Shown here piece after piece: positions 1-11,428 of a stretch of 64,000 nt of DNA; within the stretch, counting starts at the first letter, position 1; every line of letters starts with the position of its first letter. The notes beneath the pieces were generated by a model. The model was given only the letters and a program-made list of their open reading frames with translations, ran no database searches and was not told the DNA's origin. A program made the position numbers and the translations under genes. The stretch comes from Symsagittifera roscoffensis (lineage: Eukaryota > Xenacoelomorpha > Acoela > Convolutidae): contig NC_087069.1 in the NCBI RefSeq assembly GCF_963678635.1, positions 54,666,928 through 54,730,927 on the forward strand, written 5' to 3'.

Positions 1-169
1 AACAATGTTTCGAGTTCATTAACGAAACAATGTGACACAACAAAACTTCTTCAAGAATGAAAAAAATTTTCGCGACAAGTTCACCTCTTTTTTTAATAAA
101 TTTTATACAATTTTGTCAAATTGAATCTATAGTTAGCTGAAGCTACCATGAAACTCAAATTAATTCTGC

Positions 170-560
170 TCTGGTATATGTTTAATGGCTTTTTTTTGAT
201 TTTCTGTAGCATCGCTTTGGATTGTTTGATTTTCTTAGCAGTTAGACTTTGAAATTTTATGCTTTAAGCTGTAAACTCAGAAGCGAAATTTTGTAGTTAA
301 AAACAAATGCTTAAGCAGTGCTTCGAAATAGAGGAAGCCTCACGAGGACCATCACTCAAAATCAAAACAAAGTTTTTTGAAACTTTGATTATTTAAAAGC
401 AAGTGAATACTTTGATATATAGTTTGATATTATATAATTTGATACTATATATAGTTTGATGTTGAGTTAGCTAGAAAACGTAGCTGAAAACGTCTCCAAT
501 ACTTCAAATTTGGTTTGAATAGTCCTACAAATAGCATTTAAAAATATTTTAATTTAAAAA
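170..560. repeat. Diverged duplication, block B copy 1
   Basis: This block shares order and wording with 2710-3130. Matching landmarks are a segment around 'aatggctttt', then an 'aaatgc...gcttcgaa/gctttgaa...cacgagga' segment, then 'aacgtctccaatact' against 'aacatctccaatact'. Identity is moderate with many indels, so the duplication is old. I see no coding content. Confidence 0.5.
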
Positions 561-1327
561 AGTCCTTAACTTTGATATTGATTAGGACTTTTTTCCTGGA
601 GGAGTTTTGCTGGGCACAAATATTTTTCGAAAATATTTTGAAATATAATTTTTGCTTGAACTTCTTTGGTTTGAAGAGTCCAAAAATCGCACTATAAAAA
701 AAATAACAACTAAGAAAATCAGGATTTTATCCTTGAAGAAGTTTTGTTGTCAGAATTTTCCGTAAATCAATTCAAATCATTTTTTTGCTAGAACTTCCTT
801 TCTCTTTTTAGATTTATCAATCAGTTTAATCAAATGAAAAATAAATTTAACTGAAGTGAAACTAATTTTGGTTCCGCCATGAAATTTGTATTTAATGATA
901 TGTTTTTGTGTCCTTTTTTGTATCAGCATACAATTAAATAGAGAAGTGATGTTTTGCAATCTTAGAAAACATTTTCGGTAATGCTCTTGTTGATTGAATT
1001 TAGTTCATCTAGAAAGCTGTCAGCGTGCAAAACGTAAAAATAGTGCAAAACGTAAATATAGTGCAAAACAATGATCAGTGCCGATGCTGAAGGATAGCAG
1101 GAAGCAGGAAAATGAATTTCCATACCCTGATACAGGAGCTCGAGAAGCAGTTGAAAACGAAGGTATCATGAAGAAAAAAAAACACCTAGGCGGCGGCGGT
1201 GACGTGCTATCTTTTTGCATGGTTCCGATTAATTGTGTAAAAATTTAGCTATTTGTACACTGTAATATAATAAATAAAGCAAGCCAATCTGTTCAGTTGT
1301 GTTCAAAAGCATAACCAACCACAAACA

Positions 1328-1650
1328 CAGGTATATAGAAACCAAACAAAATTTACAAAATTAAAAACCATGTAGTTGAAATACCAAATTTAGGACTTAT
1401 GCCCCGAAGAGAACCCAGCGATAACTGCACTTGGCAAATTCTGCAGCTAAACGAAAATTCAAAACTCCCCCAAGTTTGAAAGTGAGTGCAAAATACATCT
1501 CTCTAACCCCAAATAAAACTTGAGCGGCGGAAAAGGTAGGAACTTTAACTTTTTTGGGGTTAAAATTTCGTAATGTAATGCCACACCAAGCTCTTAGGGT
1601 GGGGGTTAAAAGGGAAGGATTTGCTAGCCATTTTTAAAACTTGAACCCAT
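1328..1650. repeat. Diverged duplication, block A copy 1
   Basis: It starts with 'tatatagaaaccaaacaaa' and ends in a G-rich stretch (ggtgggggttaaaaggg) followed by 'agccattttta'. The same order of words recurs at 3484-3810. Together with block B it indicates an old duplication of about 2.2-2.6 kb offset. It could instead be two copies of a dispersed repeat family. No gene is seen. Confidence 0.55.
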
Positions 1651-1689
1651 ATCAAGTTTTCATGATTTTTTAAAACGTAAATTAGTGGC

Positions 1690-1905
1690 AAATGGCTAGG
1701 AACCAAAACACAATTGCATAGTTAAAGTCCATTTGCATGAAGTACCAATTTGAGGAGTTATTCCCCAATACAATGCAGCGAAAATTGTAGTTGGTAAATT
1801 CTGCAACAAAACTAAACTTCAAAACTCCCCCAGCGATTAGCAAAAATTGCAGTTAGGAAATTTTACAGCAAAGCAAAATTTCGAAACTCCCCCAGCGAAC
1901 AGCAC
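1690..1905. repeat. Partial tandem copies of block A core
   Basis: The core of block A (around 'aaattctgca..aaac..aaattcaaaactccccca') is repeated here once nearly completely (about 1697-1832) and once as a shorter piece ending in 'gaaactcccccagcgaac'. The core is therefore locally amplified. Confidence 0.5.
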
Positions 1906-1962
1906 AGATCCTGTGTGGCCGCCACGTGCACCACATCCGCCTTTTCCGGCAAATCGCGACTA

Positions 1963-2075
1963 CGCTCCGAACAAGGACAACGAGTACGAGTTGCTCCCGA
2001 CAGTAAAACACGACGGCGCTTCAAACGAGGACAAATGTTAAAAATTGCTTCCGACAGCAAATGCGACTACGTCTC
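1963..2075. repeat. Two-unit tandem repeat in GC-richer patch
   Basis: Two units of about 54-58 bp begin 'cgctccgaacaaggacaa' and 'cgcttcaaacgaggacaa' and both end near 'ttgct(c/t)ccgacag'. The patch (about 1900-2090) is much GC-richer than its surroundings. Short ORFs cross it in two frames, but neither resembles a known domain, so I annotate only the repeat. Confidence 0.45.
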
Positions 2076-2188
2076 GTTTATGGGCAATGATTATGAGTTT
2101 GCAAGCCGCAGGAAAGATTTTAGGATAAAAACCAATCTCCAGTCAAGTCCTTCATTCGGGGTCTGTATGCAGTTGAACCGATCCTAGG

Positions 2189-2262
2189 AAAGAATTGAAC
2201 CAATCCTATTTTAAACGGATCCTGTTGAACCGATCCTGTTTCTAAACTGGATTATTATGATT
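2189..2262. repeat. Short degenerate tandem repeat
   Basis: Variants of 'ttgaaccgatcct' occur three to four times in a row. This is simple-sequence expansion with no coding sense. Confidence 0.45.
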
Positions 2263-2709
2263 TCAAAAGCAGAGAAAAAATTATTCGCGAGCTCAGAAAA
2301 TGATAATTTTCAGCCGCAGACCCTCGCATTGGTCAATTTTTTTCTATTCGTCATGATTACGATACTTGTTGGCAAAAACCGCTGATAATTTAAGTTGATC
2401 CTTTTAGAAACTGTGATTAAAATGGACACAGATAATCCAAATTTTAATTAAAAAAATAACTCAGTTTTGTACGTTTTTATTTCGAGCTAGGATTGGTCAT
2501 AGGAAGTTATTGAAAATTGCAAAGTACACTAAACATGATTTTGAAACCATGACTACCGGGTCCAAAATATCCAGCAGATGATCAGTCAATATTTAGATCT
2601 TGTCATGTTTTAAATTCGGATGAAACTAATATTTAAGTCGAAGAGCAGGCTTATGAATGAACTCAAGAAAAACATTTTTGCTTATTATAGTTCAACTATT
2701 TTTAATAGA

Positions 2710-3130
2710 TGTGGAACTCGGTTTGAATAGTCCTTAAAATTGCATGGTATGTATTTTTAATGGCTTTTTATATTGATTTTTTTTGCATCAGCAGTCAATT
2801 TTTTTGGTTGCTGGATTTTTTCGCATTTTGACCACAGATTTTTGCGCATTTTGGTGTTTTCTTTTTGTCTGAAAACTCAATTTCCTAAGTAAAATACAAA
2901 TGCGTCAGGCAATGCTTTGAATTAGATGAAGCATCACGAGGATCAGGTTGTACACATACTCATAATCTTAACACAGTTTTTGAAACTACGACTTTGCAAA
3001 AGCTAGTTTTGTTATGTTGAAATTGAATGCAAGGAATGTGTGTTTTTACCAGACTAAATTTAATTTTAATTAGTTTGATTTTGAGTTCCATAGAAAGTTT
3101 AGCCGAGAACATCTCCAATACTTGGAAATA
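2710..3130. repeat. Diverged duplication, block B copy 2
   Basis: Partner of 170-560. A 'ggtttgaatagtcct' word also recurs near 512 and 2712. The intervening order is the same but spacing differs by indels. Confidence 0.5.
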
Positions 3131-3483
3131 AACCGAGCAATTCTGCCCTTTTCCTCGTCTTGGATAGTTGAACTTGTGTAAAAAAGGTATCAACTAGCCT
3201 AATCACAAACTTTGATGTAAAAACATGCAACAGCCTAAATAATGTAGTTTAATTAAACTTTTTGAGCTTCACACGGACAAAAAATGACCTAAATTAGTTG
3301 ACTATCAATGTGAATGTTTTTTTTTCAAGAGGTTTTCAAAGAGTTAAGCTAGTAGGTAATTCTCGAAAAAATTTCAAAGAGTGATCAGTTAAGTTTTTAG
3401 GTTTTTTTTTTCGGAACTGAACTAAAGTCGCTGACCAATGAGCCCTTGTTGTGGTTCTATGATGGATAATGCAACCAAATTTT

Positions 3484-3810
3484 GATATATAGAAACCAAA
3501 CAAAGCTTGCAAAACTAAAGTCTATCGGTTTGAAATAAGATGATAAGAAATTAATACCCAAAATAGCGCGGCAAAAATTTTATATGGGAAATTAGGCAGC
3601 GAAACGAATTTTCATTAATCCCAAATTTTGGAAGTGGTCGCTAAAAACCTTTCTTCAACCCCTTATAAAACATGAGTGGCTAAAAATATAGGAGCTTTAA
3701 CCCTTTAGGGGCTTAAAAGTATGTAATGGAAGCCCAACCGACTTCCTTGGGGTGGGTGGGGTGGGATGGCGAAGGGTGTAATTCTGTAGCCACTTTTACA
3801 AACTAGTAAA
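3484..3810. repeat. Diverged duplication, block A copy 2
   Basis: Partner of 1328-1650, sharing the 'tatatagaaaccaaacaaa' start, a middle with 'ctttaaccctttaggggcttaaaa', and the G-rich end before 'tagccacttttacaaa'. Confidence 0.55.
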
Positions 3811-3892
3811 TGGTGGTAGAAGACAATTCACAGACAGTCATTAAACTCTGCAGGAAGACTGCGCAGGTTTTCTTTAGCGCTTAATCCATCAA

Positions 3893-4046
3893 TGCACTGC
3901 AGTTTCCAGGGATTCGTCCAGAAAGGAAAAGTTGGTTCCAACTGTGTTTGGATCCTTCATGTCAAAGAGTTTTCTGTCTTCGTCTACGCTATCGAGGCAG
4001 TTGAGTCTTCTGATCTTAGGAGAGAGCCAACATTCAGCAACGTTAA
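3893..4046 (-). other. Possible fossil coding segment, unidentified
   Basis: On the minus strand an open frame of about 50 codons reads like real protein (it includes CWLSPKIRRLNCLDSVDEDR) and ends in TGA near 3893. It has no start codon and no recognised domain. The patch is richer in G+C than its neighbours. It could be a host exon, a piece of an old transposon ORF, or chance. Confidence 0.2.
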
Positions 4047-4216
4047 ATACACAAGGTGTGTTTTTGATCCAGGATTGTGTTTTTCTGAAAATTAGTTTGT
4101 TGAGTTATGTTGTGTGTGATCTGGGATTAGTCTGTAGACATGCCGTGAGCTCTCGAGGGACTCATGAAACTCTTTGGGCACTACATTCTCCACGGTATCT
4201 GACCATACCATGCTAA

Positions 4217-6079
4217 AAATAACCTCCTGGAGGCAACCGTAGCCATCAAGATCTCGAAATTTTGCATGAGATCATCATGCTATCAATATAGGAAATAAGG
4301 TACTGGCCGAAGGATTGCTCTGTTTGTCTAGAAGCGCTGACATGTTTTTCATACTAAATAGTTCCAACTCGTTAATCATGAAAACTGCTGGGTCTAGAAA
4401 ATTTGACCGCGTCTATCCGTCAAGTTTGATCACTTTTGCTTGACAAAATTTTTTTCATTCGACGTAGAAATGGTCATTTTCTTTGAAAATCAAATACTGA
4501 AAGTCATATATTTCGTTGAAATAGAGCGAACCGTTTTCAAAGAAGTATACAAGTCGTATGTCTTTTGATAAAATAATGTGCACATCATGCTCAGATTGTG
4601 CACATGCATTGAAAACTGTCCACTGAGTCGTAATTAACGCAAACAGCCGGCGATGATCTGCGGTTTTCTTTCCAACTGCTCCAGATGTTGTATCAGTTGT
4701 TTTCCAGTACGGAAAAGCTAAAAAAATGCAGTAAAACCTAATTTACTCAAGGCAATGAAAATCTAGCAGCTATAATGGGAAACAATTGTTTTCCCACCAG
4801 CTCAACTTTATGCTATAATCGGTAGTTTTAAACTTTCGGAATGGCAACAAAACTTATTTTGGTTGGCCTTTTTCAAAAGTTTTCAAGAGAAAAATTGAGA
4901 TTGATATTTTTTTTGTATTTTTTCCGATAGAGGAAAAAAATTAGATAAAAAAGTGTTCTACTATCACGGATTATAGAGCGAGCAAAACGATTGAAACCTG
5001 TTCCATATTCTGCGCCTTCCTTTTTCTCAATACACTAGATGTCACCAAATTATTACTGAAAAAGTGATGATCTATAACCGGAAATTCCTCTTAAATTGTA
5101 AGTTGATCAGTTTATGTGCTGAGAGAGCTTGTTGGTTATACTGAAGTGATACTGGTCTAAACTTAACTTCACTTTCAAAAGTTTTTTAAAAGATCAATGT
5201 TAAATGTTCCCATCTTCACACTTAGTAAAGTTCATGTTGCCATAAACAGTCCGGTGGCATCTCCTGTCTACGAAGAAAATTATTCGTCGCAATTTTAGCA
5301 TTTAGAGCGTCTTAACTCGATTATAAATGCACGCGAAATAAATGTTGGGTTGGACATCTTCGAAAAACTGAAGTGTACATATTCGGATTCTTATTTAACA
5401 GGATCGTACTCTCAATTTTAAGACAGGTCTAGCGTTCGCAATCAACGTCGTTATAAAATCGACTTCGTAACACGTCATTAATTCATTTTTGTAGCCGTCA
5501 ACGGTTAATCGATTTGTTGGTTTTTTTGCTTCGTCCGTGACCTTAAGCATGATCACTATTTTATGACTCCATCTGCTTCCTCAATCATTATAGGTTTCTT
5601 CTAGCTGGAGTGCTTATATTGTAAAAAAAGAGAAGGTAAAAATCGTTTGCGAAGAAAGACTGTTGTTCCCATAGAACGCTTATGAATGGAGAAACACTGT
5701 GGTTTTCTGCTAAATGGCTTAACGAATCGCGCGACCCTTTTCGAATAATTTGTGTTTCCATTAAAGAAGCTGTGTGATTAAGCGTTTTATCTCTAGGCGA
5801 TGAAATTGCGCTCGAACGGCAATCTAGCTCAGTAATATCGTCAAACGAGGCTTCCAATATTTCACGAGCTGAACCATGTTATTTCCTATGAAGCAAAAAT
5901 TGAATATTTTCTGATCGTTCTTTATTTTTACACGAAGTATTAGAATTGTTTTCCACTTTTTTTCTAACAAAATTGAAGTCAAGTTGGTTTTGTGGTATGA
6001 AAAAGTAGCTGATTGTCTACCCATTTTGGTCCGCATCGCACAAATATTGGACAAAGTGAACAAAAAAAATTCACTTGTA
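4217..6079. other. No gene seen
   Basis: AT-rich sequence. The short ORFs on both strands have low-complexity composition typical of chance. No splice-bounded coding exon, RNA gene or mobile-element hallmark was recognised. Confidence 0.5.
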
Positions 6080-6087
6080 AAAACTCG

Positions 6088-6302
6088 GGCTCTTTTCCAG
6101 TTCCCCCCTTTTTCAAAACACCGAATTTTATGTTTGATTTTGGTGTTATAACGGCTAAATGCGTGATGTTACGCTGTAATGTATGAAGAACAAATCTGTT
6201 CACAGTTGTCGATTTGTTCACCACGCCAAATTTCATCGCATTATGACAACGTTAAATAAGCTTTTCAAAATTAAATTGGAAAGGGGGGACTGGAAAAGAG
6301 CC
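6088..6302. mobile_element. MITE with GGCTCTTTTCC terminal inverted repeats
   Basis: The 215-bp element begins GGCTCTTTTCCAGTTCC and ends with its near-perfect reverse complement (about 24 bp of inverted repeat, one base different). It is flanked by 8-bp target duplications aaaactcg (6080-6087) and aaaactgg (6303-6310), 7 of 8 matching. An 8-bp duplication fits hAT-type transposition. No ORF, so it would need a transposase in trans. Confidence 0.75.
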
Positions 6303-6959
6303 AAAACTGGCAGTTTGTGAAAAAAAGACAGACTTTTTTCTGAACAAAATTTTCGAGCCGTGTGTTATTGGTGTTTTGTAATGGCATTTTTGTAAAGCTG
6401 TGCTCTGCTATGCTAGTTTTTTTATCAGTACCTTTTTTGATGATCTACAGTTTAACCTTCTCATATTCAACTTTCATTTTTATAAGCAGAAGTTAGCTGG
6501 CCTGGTTGCTGCTTTGGATACTTCAAAACTTAACTTGATGCGTATAAGCTTGAAAATAATTTTACAAAAATACCAATCAAAGGCTTCGACTTTCTGCACT
6601 ATTTTTTAGCAGTTAACCTAATCAAAAACGGTTTTCCTAACGAGTAAAAAAATGAAAACCAAGCTGTTTTCAGTCAGATCTCTGATTCTTCTGAAATAAA
6701 GTCAGGAAAGCTCATTCACATTGATTTGAGATTCTTAACTGCACGCAATTGTCAGAGCAAACAAGTGAACATTGTTTACCAATTTTTATAACTATTAACG
6801 AAATTTAAACAGTTTGTAAAGGGCCGGGGAACCCGTTTAACCGGTTTGCAATGAAAAAAAAATGGCATGCTGAACAAATTACCTTTGTAAACAAGGATAA
6901 CGGTTACTATGCAAGTAGCACAGAATGTTCCAACCACAGTCTTGAAATTAAAAAAATTC

Positions 6960-7039
6960 GGCTCTTTTTCCTTTTCCCCCCACCTCACTCAAACATGAAT
7001 TTTATGGTCTAACGAGCGGTTTTATGGAAAAAAAGAGCC
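6960..7039. mobile_element. 80-bp internally deleted MITE of the same family
   Basis: The ends GGCTCTTTTTCC and GGAAAAAAAGAGCC are those of the MITE at 6088-6302. A perfect 8-bp target duplication, aaaaattc, lies at 6952-6959 and 7040-7047. Most of the interior is missing compared with the 215-bp relative. Confidence 0.75.
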
Positions 7040-7047
7040 AAAAATTC

Positions 7048-9650
7048 AAAAAAAAACTTAGGCATTTTTGACATTCGGATTACAGTTTTCAAAAAAATTG
7101 ACTAGAAAAACGAAAAAATTTTAAAAAACAAAATTTTTAAATGTGTTTTAAAAATTTTACCAAAATTTTTGGATTGTTTAACCTGTTTGGATTGTTTTCA
7201 CGGCAAAGAAAGCTTAAATAAGTTACTGTAAGCCTTTACGCTCACACCATATTAACTCGAAATAAGACCTAAAATAAAAAAAATTTGAACCGATTATTCT
7301 CGTGACTGGAAAAATTTTTTGAAACTTTTATTGTGAATCAAATCACGACTGAAAAAAGCTTTAATTTGATATATCACTCAACTCAGTCCGATGATTATTT
7401 GTCGCTTTTGATTTTGCATAGAAAAGAACAAGAAAAAAACTCACCAAATACAAAGTTCCTCCCCATTTTTCGAATTGTAGAGGAAAATAGAGAAGAGCCA
7501 TGCGTTTGTTGTTCATATTATTGAAAATAGTCTCAGCAAGCAAAATGAAGAAATCGGTTAAAAATTGAGCCAATTTCAATTATTTTATTAAGGTTAGCTT
7601 TCAGTCATATTTATTCAAACGTTTTATCTAAAATTGTGGTAACTGCTCTCAGAAAAACAACTTAGAGAACAAAAACTGAACTTGCGTCTAATTTTGTTCA
7701 CTAAGGTAAGATAAAAATTACAACTTTTTAAAACTCAGAGAAAAATTTAAATTCAAAATCAAGTTTCCACGTCTAACACCTTTTTATTTCATGGACATTT
7801 TTTTGCTATAAAAACAAAAAAACTGAAGAAGATTTTTGAGCGAAAGCATCGAATCAATTTTTGTGTAAACTTAGGTTCAGAATTTTTAGAATTTCATTTG
7901 ATTCAAAATTTAATTGAAAAAAAATGTCCTTTTCAGAATCGGTTCCAACAAAAATGTTTTTGCTAAAAGGCAAAAAATATCAAGTTCTACAGGTCGATAA
8001 AAGTGAAACGGTAAACATGTTAATTCAACAAAACACATGGTTACTTCTATGTAAGTTTTGTCCCTAGATAGATTACAAAAAATTGACAAAAAAATACAAC
8101 TAAAAATATGCTCATTTTTCATTTTTTCTACCGAAAAATGTATAGCAGTTTTCACAAAGTTTTTGAAGTCGAGCGATGCATCTTTCAAAAACGCAAATGA
8201 AAATTTTCAGTACTTACTGTTTTTTTCCGGATCAAAATGTACGAATTTTGTGCCTTTGATGTAAGGGGCTCATTGTCTTTCAGATTCCATTTTTTTCCGT
8301 TTCAATTCATGCGTCAGACAAAAATGTGATTTCAACAGTTTGTTTTCACACAAAGAGTGAAAAGAGATTATGATCACAAGATTTCACAGGAAATTTTTTG
8401 GGTATTGCAATTTGTTTAGTTGCGTTGTTTTTTACTCCAGTATTTATAACTGCAATAGACGCCTCATTTTAGAAAAAAATCACAGTGCATGTAGGCTTAA
8501 CGTTTTTGTTACTATGGTAGGAGGTTACAATGCGAAGGACGTGAAGATAAAAATCCATTTCTTTGTTACGTTCTTTGATTTACTTGACTAACCTTCTTTT
8601 TGATTTCTTCAAAGATTCTAAATTAGGAAAAGCAAAAGGCCATCTGATCAATCTGTTGTTTGTTTTGGTTCGATTTCAAGAAGCTAGGAACAAACAACAA
8701 AATCATCCAAAAACTCAGCCATGAAATGATCACTTCTGATTTCTGATTTGTTGATTCCGGAAAATTTTTACCGCTTTTTACATCAGTCATCATAGAAAGA
8801 TCACGTAAATTTCATTTCAAAACATATCTAATAATTCTTTTGTTCTCAGGTCCAAAAAAAGACAGTTAAGACAATCATTGTCTTGATTATTGAAACAGTT
8901 TTGAAGCTGACTAAAGTTTTAAAAACCAAACCAATGAAGTATTTTGGAGCAGTATTATACCTAAAAATATCCTCAAAACTACTCAAAAACTCATAAAAAA
9001 TTAATTTTTCCATTGAGTGTTTGTCGAAAATTAGCGTATAACTGATCGGATTGTAGTCTAAAAAATAACGATTAATCTTCCAAAAAGTAGCTTTCTGAAA
9101 GTTTTTTCTATGACATTGAACTACTGATTCAAAACGACGGGGAAACGACTGAGATATTATATGTAACGGTAGTAAAAAACAACAAACGGAAGACACAGTT
9201 ATCAAGATTCGACCGAAGAAAGTCTCAAAAATTGTTGTGTTTTGAGAGTAAATTAAAAATGTAATGCTCGCAATATTTGAAATGGAAACCTATTTAGTTA
9301 GGTTATAAAAATGGAATAAAATTCTATTCCTAAGTTTGGCAATAGAAAAAGTTTATAAAACATTTTCTCCAGAAAATTTTGTTTGACCAGCATTTTTCCA
9401 CAAACGTTATGTCTTGGAGTTGAATGGCTGCACTGTCTAACGCACGGTACGGGTGATATAATAAAAAATACCACTAGCTCTTAACGCATATGCACAGATT
9501 TTTAGTATCAAGTTGCGAACAGAGTTCACAATCGGAGCTCCTACTCATCATGACAAAAAAATTTAGACTGAAATGCTTATAATTTTCTGAATCTATGTTC
9601 ACAAATTCAAATCCAATTTACATGATCAAAGCTATGTAATTTAGATATAG
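7048..9650. other. No gene seen
   Basis: AT-rich, homopolymer-rich sequence. The longest ORF (minus strand, 8846-9205, 119 codons) has no recognisable domain and biased composition. Nothing else could be supported. Confidence 0.5.
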
Positions 9651-9880
9651 AAAAAACATAGCACTATTGATGATATTGCCGAAACAAGAGCAAAAATGCG
9701 TCTTTCAAATCAAAAAATAGTACCATCCGTTTTTCTTGATCTTAAAAAAGCGATCGAAACCCTCAATCATGAAGTGTTATTAAAGAAGTTAAGATATTAC
9801 GGACTAGTTGCTATCTGACAGCAATGGATTCAAAGTTTTTTGACGAATCGCGAGCAATATGCGTGGAAATATATGGTGTA
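9651..9880 (+). pseudogene. LINE reverse-transcriptase fragment
   Basis: The + strand reads STIDDIAETRAKMRL..., then VFLDLKKAIETLNHEVLLKK, then an in-frame TGA, then QQWIQSFLTNREQYAW. This matches the order of the RT fingers/palm region of Jockey/CR1-type non-LTR retrotransposons (the FLDL-KAFDT-NH-LL segment followed by the W..S(Y/F)L.NR.Q segment). Only about 70 codons survive, with a stop and probable frameshifts. The fragment ends where the LTR element at 9924 inserted. I could not find its continuation with confidence after 16951. Confidence 0.7.
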
Positions 9881-9923
9881 TGGTCCGATTTGAGAAGTAA
9901 GGTCCGATCCAGTGGCTTGCTGC

Positions 9924-10169
9924 TGTGATACCGTGTAGTACTGTTGCCACAGTAACCTTGGATAAAGTGTTATTAATATTCTGTTATGTATTGTTAGTAT
10001 TATTCAAGGCCATCCATGCAGGCCAAACGTAACAGTCATTTGGACGGTTGCGATCGTAGAAGACACATGAACGTGATCTCTAACAAACTAAGCAATTCAA
10101 CAAGACAGAATTAAATGTTTTCAATTATTCTCTTTTGCTCTCACCTACTCGTAGCATAGCAATATCACA
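9924..10169 (+). repeat. 5' LTR of the 7-kb element
   Basis: 246 bp with short inverted ends TGTGATA...TATCACA. The terminal A of the LTR is also the A of the gag ATG. Confidence 0.9.
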
Positions 10170-11428
10170 TGGCGCAGCCAGCAGGATTGCTGTCCCAGGA
10201 CAATAGAACAGATATGGGGATCCCTGTATTTTGGACGACCGCGAATTCCGACCCTCCTTGGAATTTCAAGATATGGCTAGACCAATTTCTTTTGGCAGTT
10301 ACAGTAAAGGAGAGCGTGAATCCGGAACTATTGTTAGAAGAACCGAAAGAAGTTCTATTGGAACCGTTACCAAGACCAGAGACTCCACGAGAACATGAAA
10401 ACGCTCAGGCGATTACAGAAAGGGAAGCTCGAGACCAACTAGCCCGGGATAAGATTCTTCTGAAAAATGAAGAAAGAAAAACCAGAGGACCAAAGGTTGG
10501 ACACAAAGTATATTACAACGAGGTACAGAAAAGAGTAGCCTCTAGATTATTTCTGGCGTTGGGGACAGAAGGAAAGAAGAAATTTGTTCAAAAGAACCCG
10601 CATGTAGAAGTTTCAAAGTTAGAATTCTGGCAGATGGTAGCGTTGGCTAAGACTTCATTTGATAAATCACAGAGTGTTACGTATGAACGCTACAAGCTGT
10701 TTAATCGTTCACAGGAAACAGGGGAATCACTCGAGGCATTTCATGCCGCATTAACTGCTCAAGCAGCCAGAGCAGAATTAGGGACACTGGAGGACGAACT
10801 AGTGCGTGACCTATTCGTATCGAAAATGAAAAATGTGGTATTACAAGATACACTAACGTTTGAAACATTTTCACCAGAGGAAGTATTGAAAAGGGCGTTG
10901 AAATTTGAACAAAGTAAACAGACAACTCAGGCATTTCAGAAAACTAATGCAACGACTGCAAGTACAGCTCAAGTAAATGGAACAATGAAGATAAAGCAAG
11001 AACCAATTATGAGTATTGGAAATAAAAATGCTTACGGAAGGAGACAACCGAACAACATGTACAAGAAGAAATCATCAGACAGAAAAGAAGGGAAAAATTT
11101 TACAGACACGAAAACGTGTACTCGATGTGGTCGACCATTTGGGGAAGGACATTTGAAGAAATGTCCGGCCATGGGCAAAACATGTAAAAATTGTTCTAAA
11201 CCAAATCACTTTGCAAAAATGTGTAAATCACAGCAAGTAAATGAGATTGCGGAAAAATCATCCAGCTCAGATGAAGAGTGCAATTTAATTCAGTCATTTG
11301 ACTCGTGTGAGGAATTCGAAATTATGGCTATTGAATCAGAATTGTCTTCGATGGAAGAAATAGATGAGTATATAAAACAGCAATCAAATAGAAACCGAGA
11401 TATCAAGAAAAGTAGCAAGGACATTTAA
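10169..11428 (+). CDS. Gag polyprotein of Ty3/gypsy element
   Basis: An intact 419-codon ORF encodes the structural capsid/nucleocapsid protein. Residues about 1-270 form the capsid-like region (IWLDQFLLAV near the start, then a helical region with YERYKLFNRSQETGESLEAF). Near residues 315-352 there are two Cys/His clusters: CTRCG...H..KC, and a standard CX2CX4HX4C knuckle CKNCSKPNHFAKMC that would bind RNA. The tail is acidic. The ATG overlaps the LTR/PBS junction, so there is no untranslated leader between LTR and gag. Pol lies in the -1 frame and overlaps the gag end by about 13 nt, consistent with a frameshift-expressed Pol. Confidence 0.85.
   Translation: MAQPAGLLSQDNRTDMGIPVFWTTANSDPPWNFKIWLDQFLLAVTVKESVNPELLLEEPKEVLLEPLPRPETPREHENAQAITEREARDQLARDKILLKNEERKTRGPKVGHKVYYNEVQKRVASRLFLALGTEGKKKFVQKNPHVEVSKLEFWQMVALAKTSFDKSQSVTYERYKLFNRSQETGESLEAFHAALTAQAARAELGTLEDELVRDLFVSKMKNVVLQDTLTFETFSPEEVLKRALKFEQSKQTTQAFQKTNATTASTAQVNGTMKIKQEPIMSIGNKNAYGRRQPNNMYKKKSSDRKEGKNFTDTKTCTRCGRPFGEGHLKKCPAMGKTCKNCSKPNHFAKMCKSQQVNEIAEKSSSSDEECNLIQSFDSCEEFEIMAIESELSSMEEIDEYIKQQSNRNRDIKKSSKDI
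10170..10187 (+). promoter_or_regulatory. Primer-binding site of the 7-kb element
   Basis: TGGCGCAGCCAGCAGGAT starts directly after the LTR with the expected TGG (complement of tRNA CCA). The complement ends CTGCGCCA, which resembles the 3' end of tRNA-Ser, but I cannot confirm the tRNA. Confidence 0.65.

Noticed and set aside
8846-9205. 119-codon ORF on the minus strand
   Set aside because: Composition typical of AT-rich chance ORFs, no domain, no splice or promoter support.
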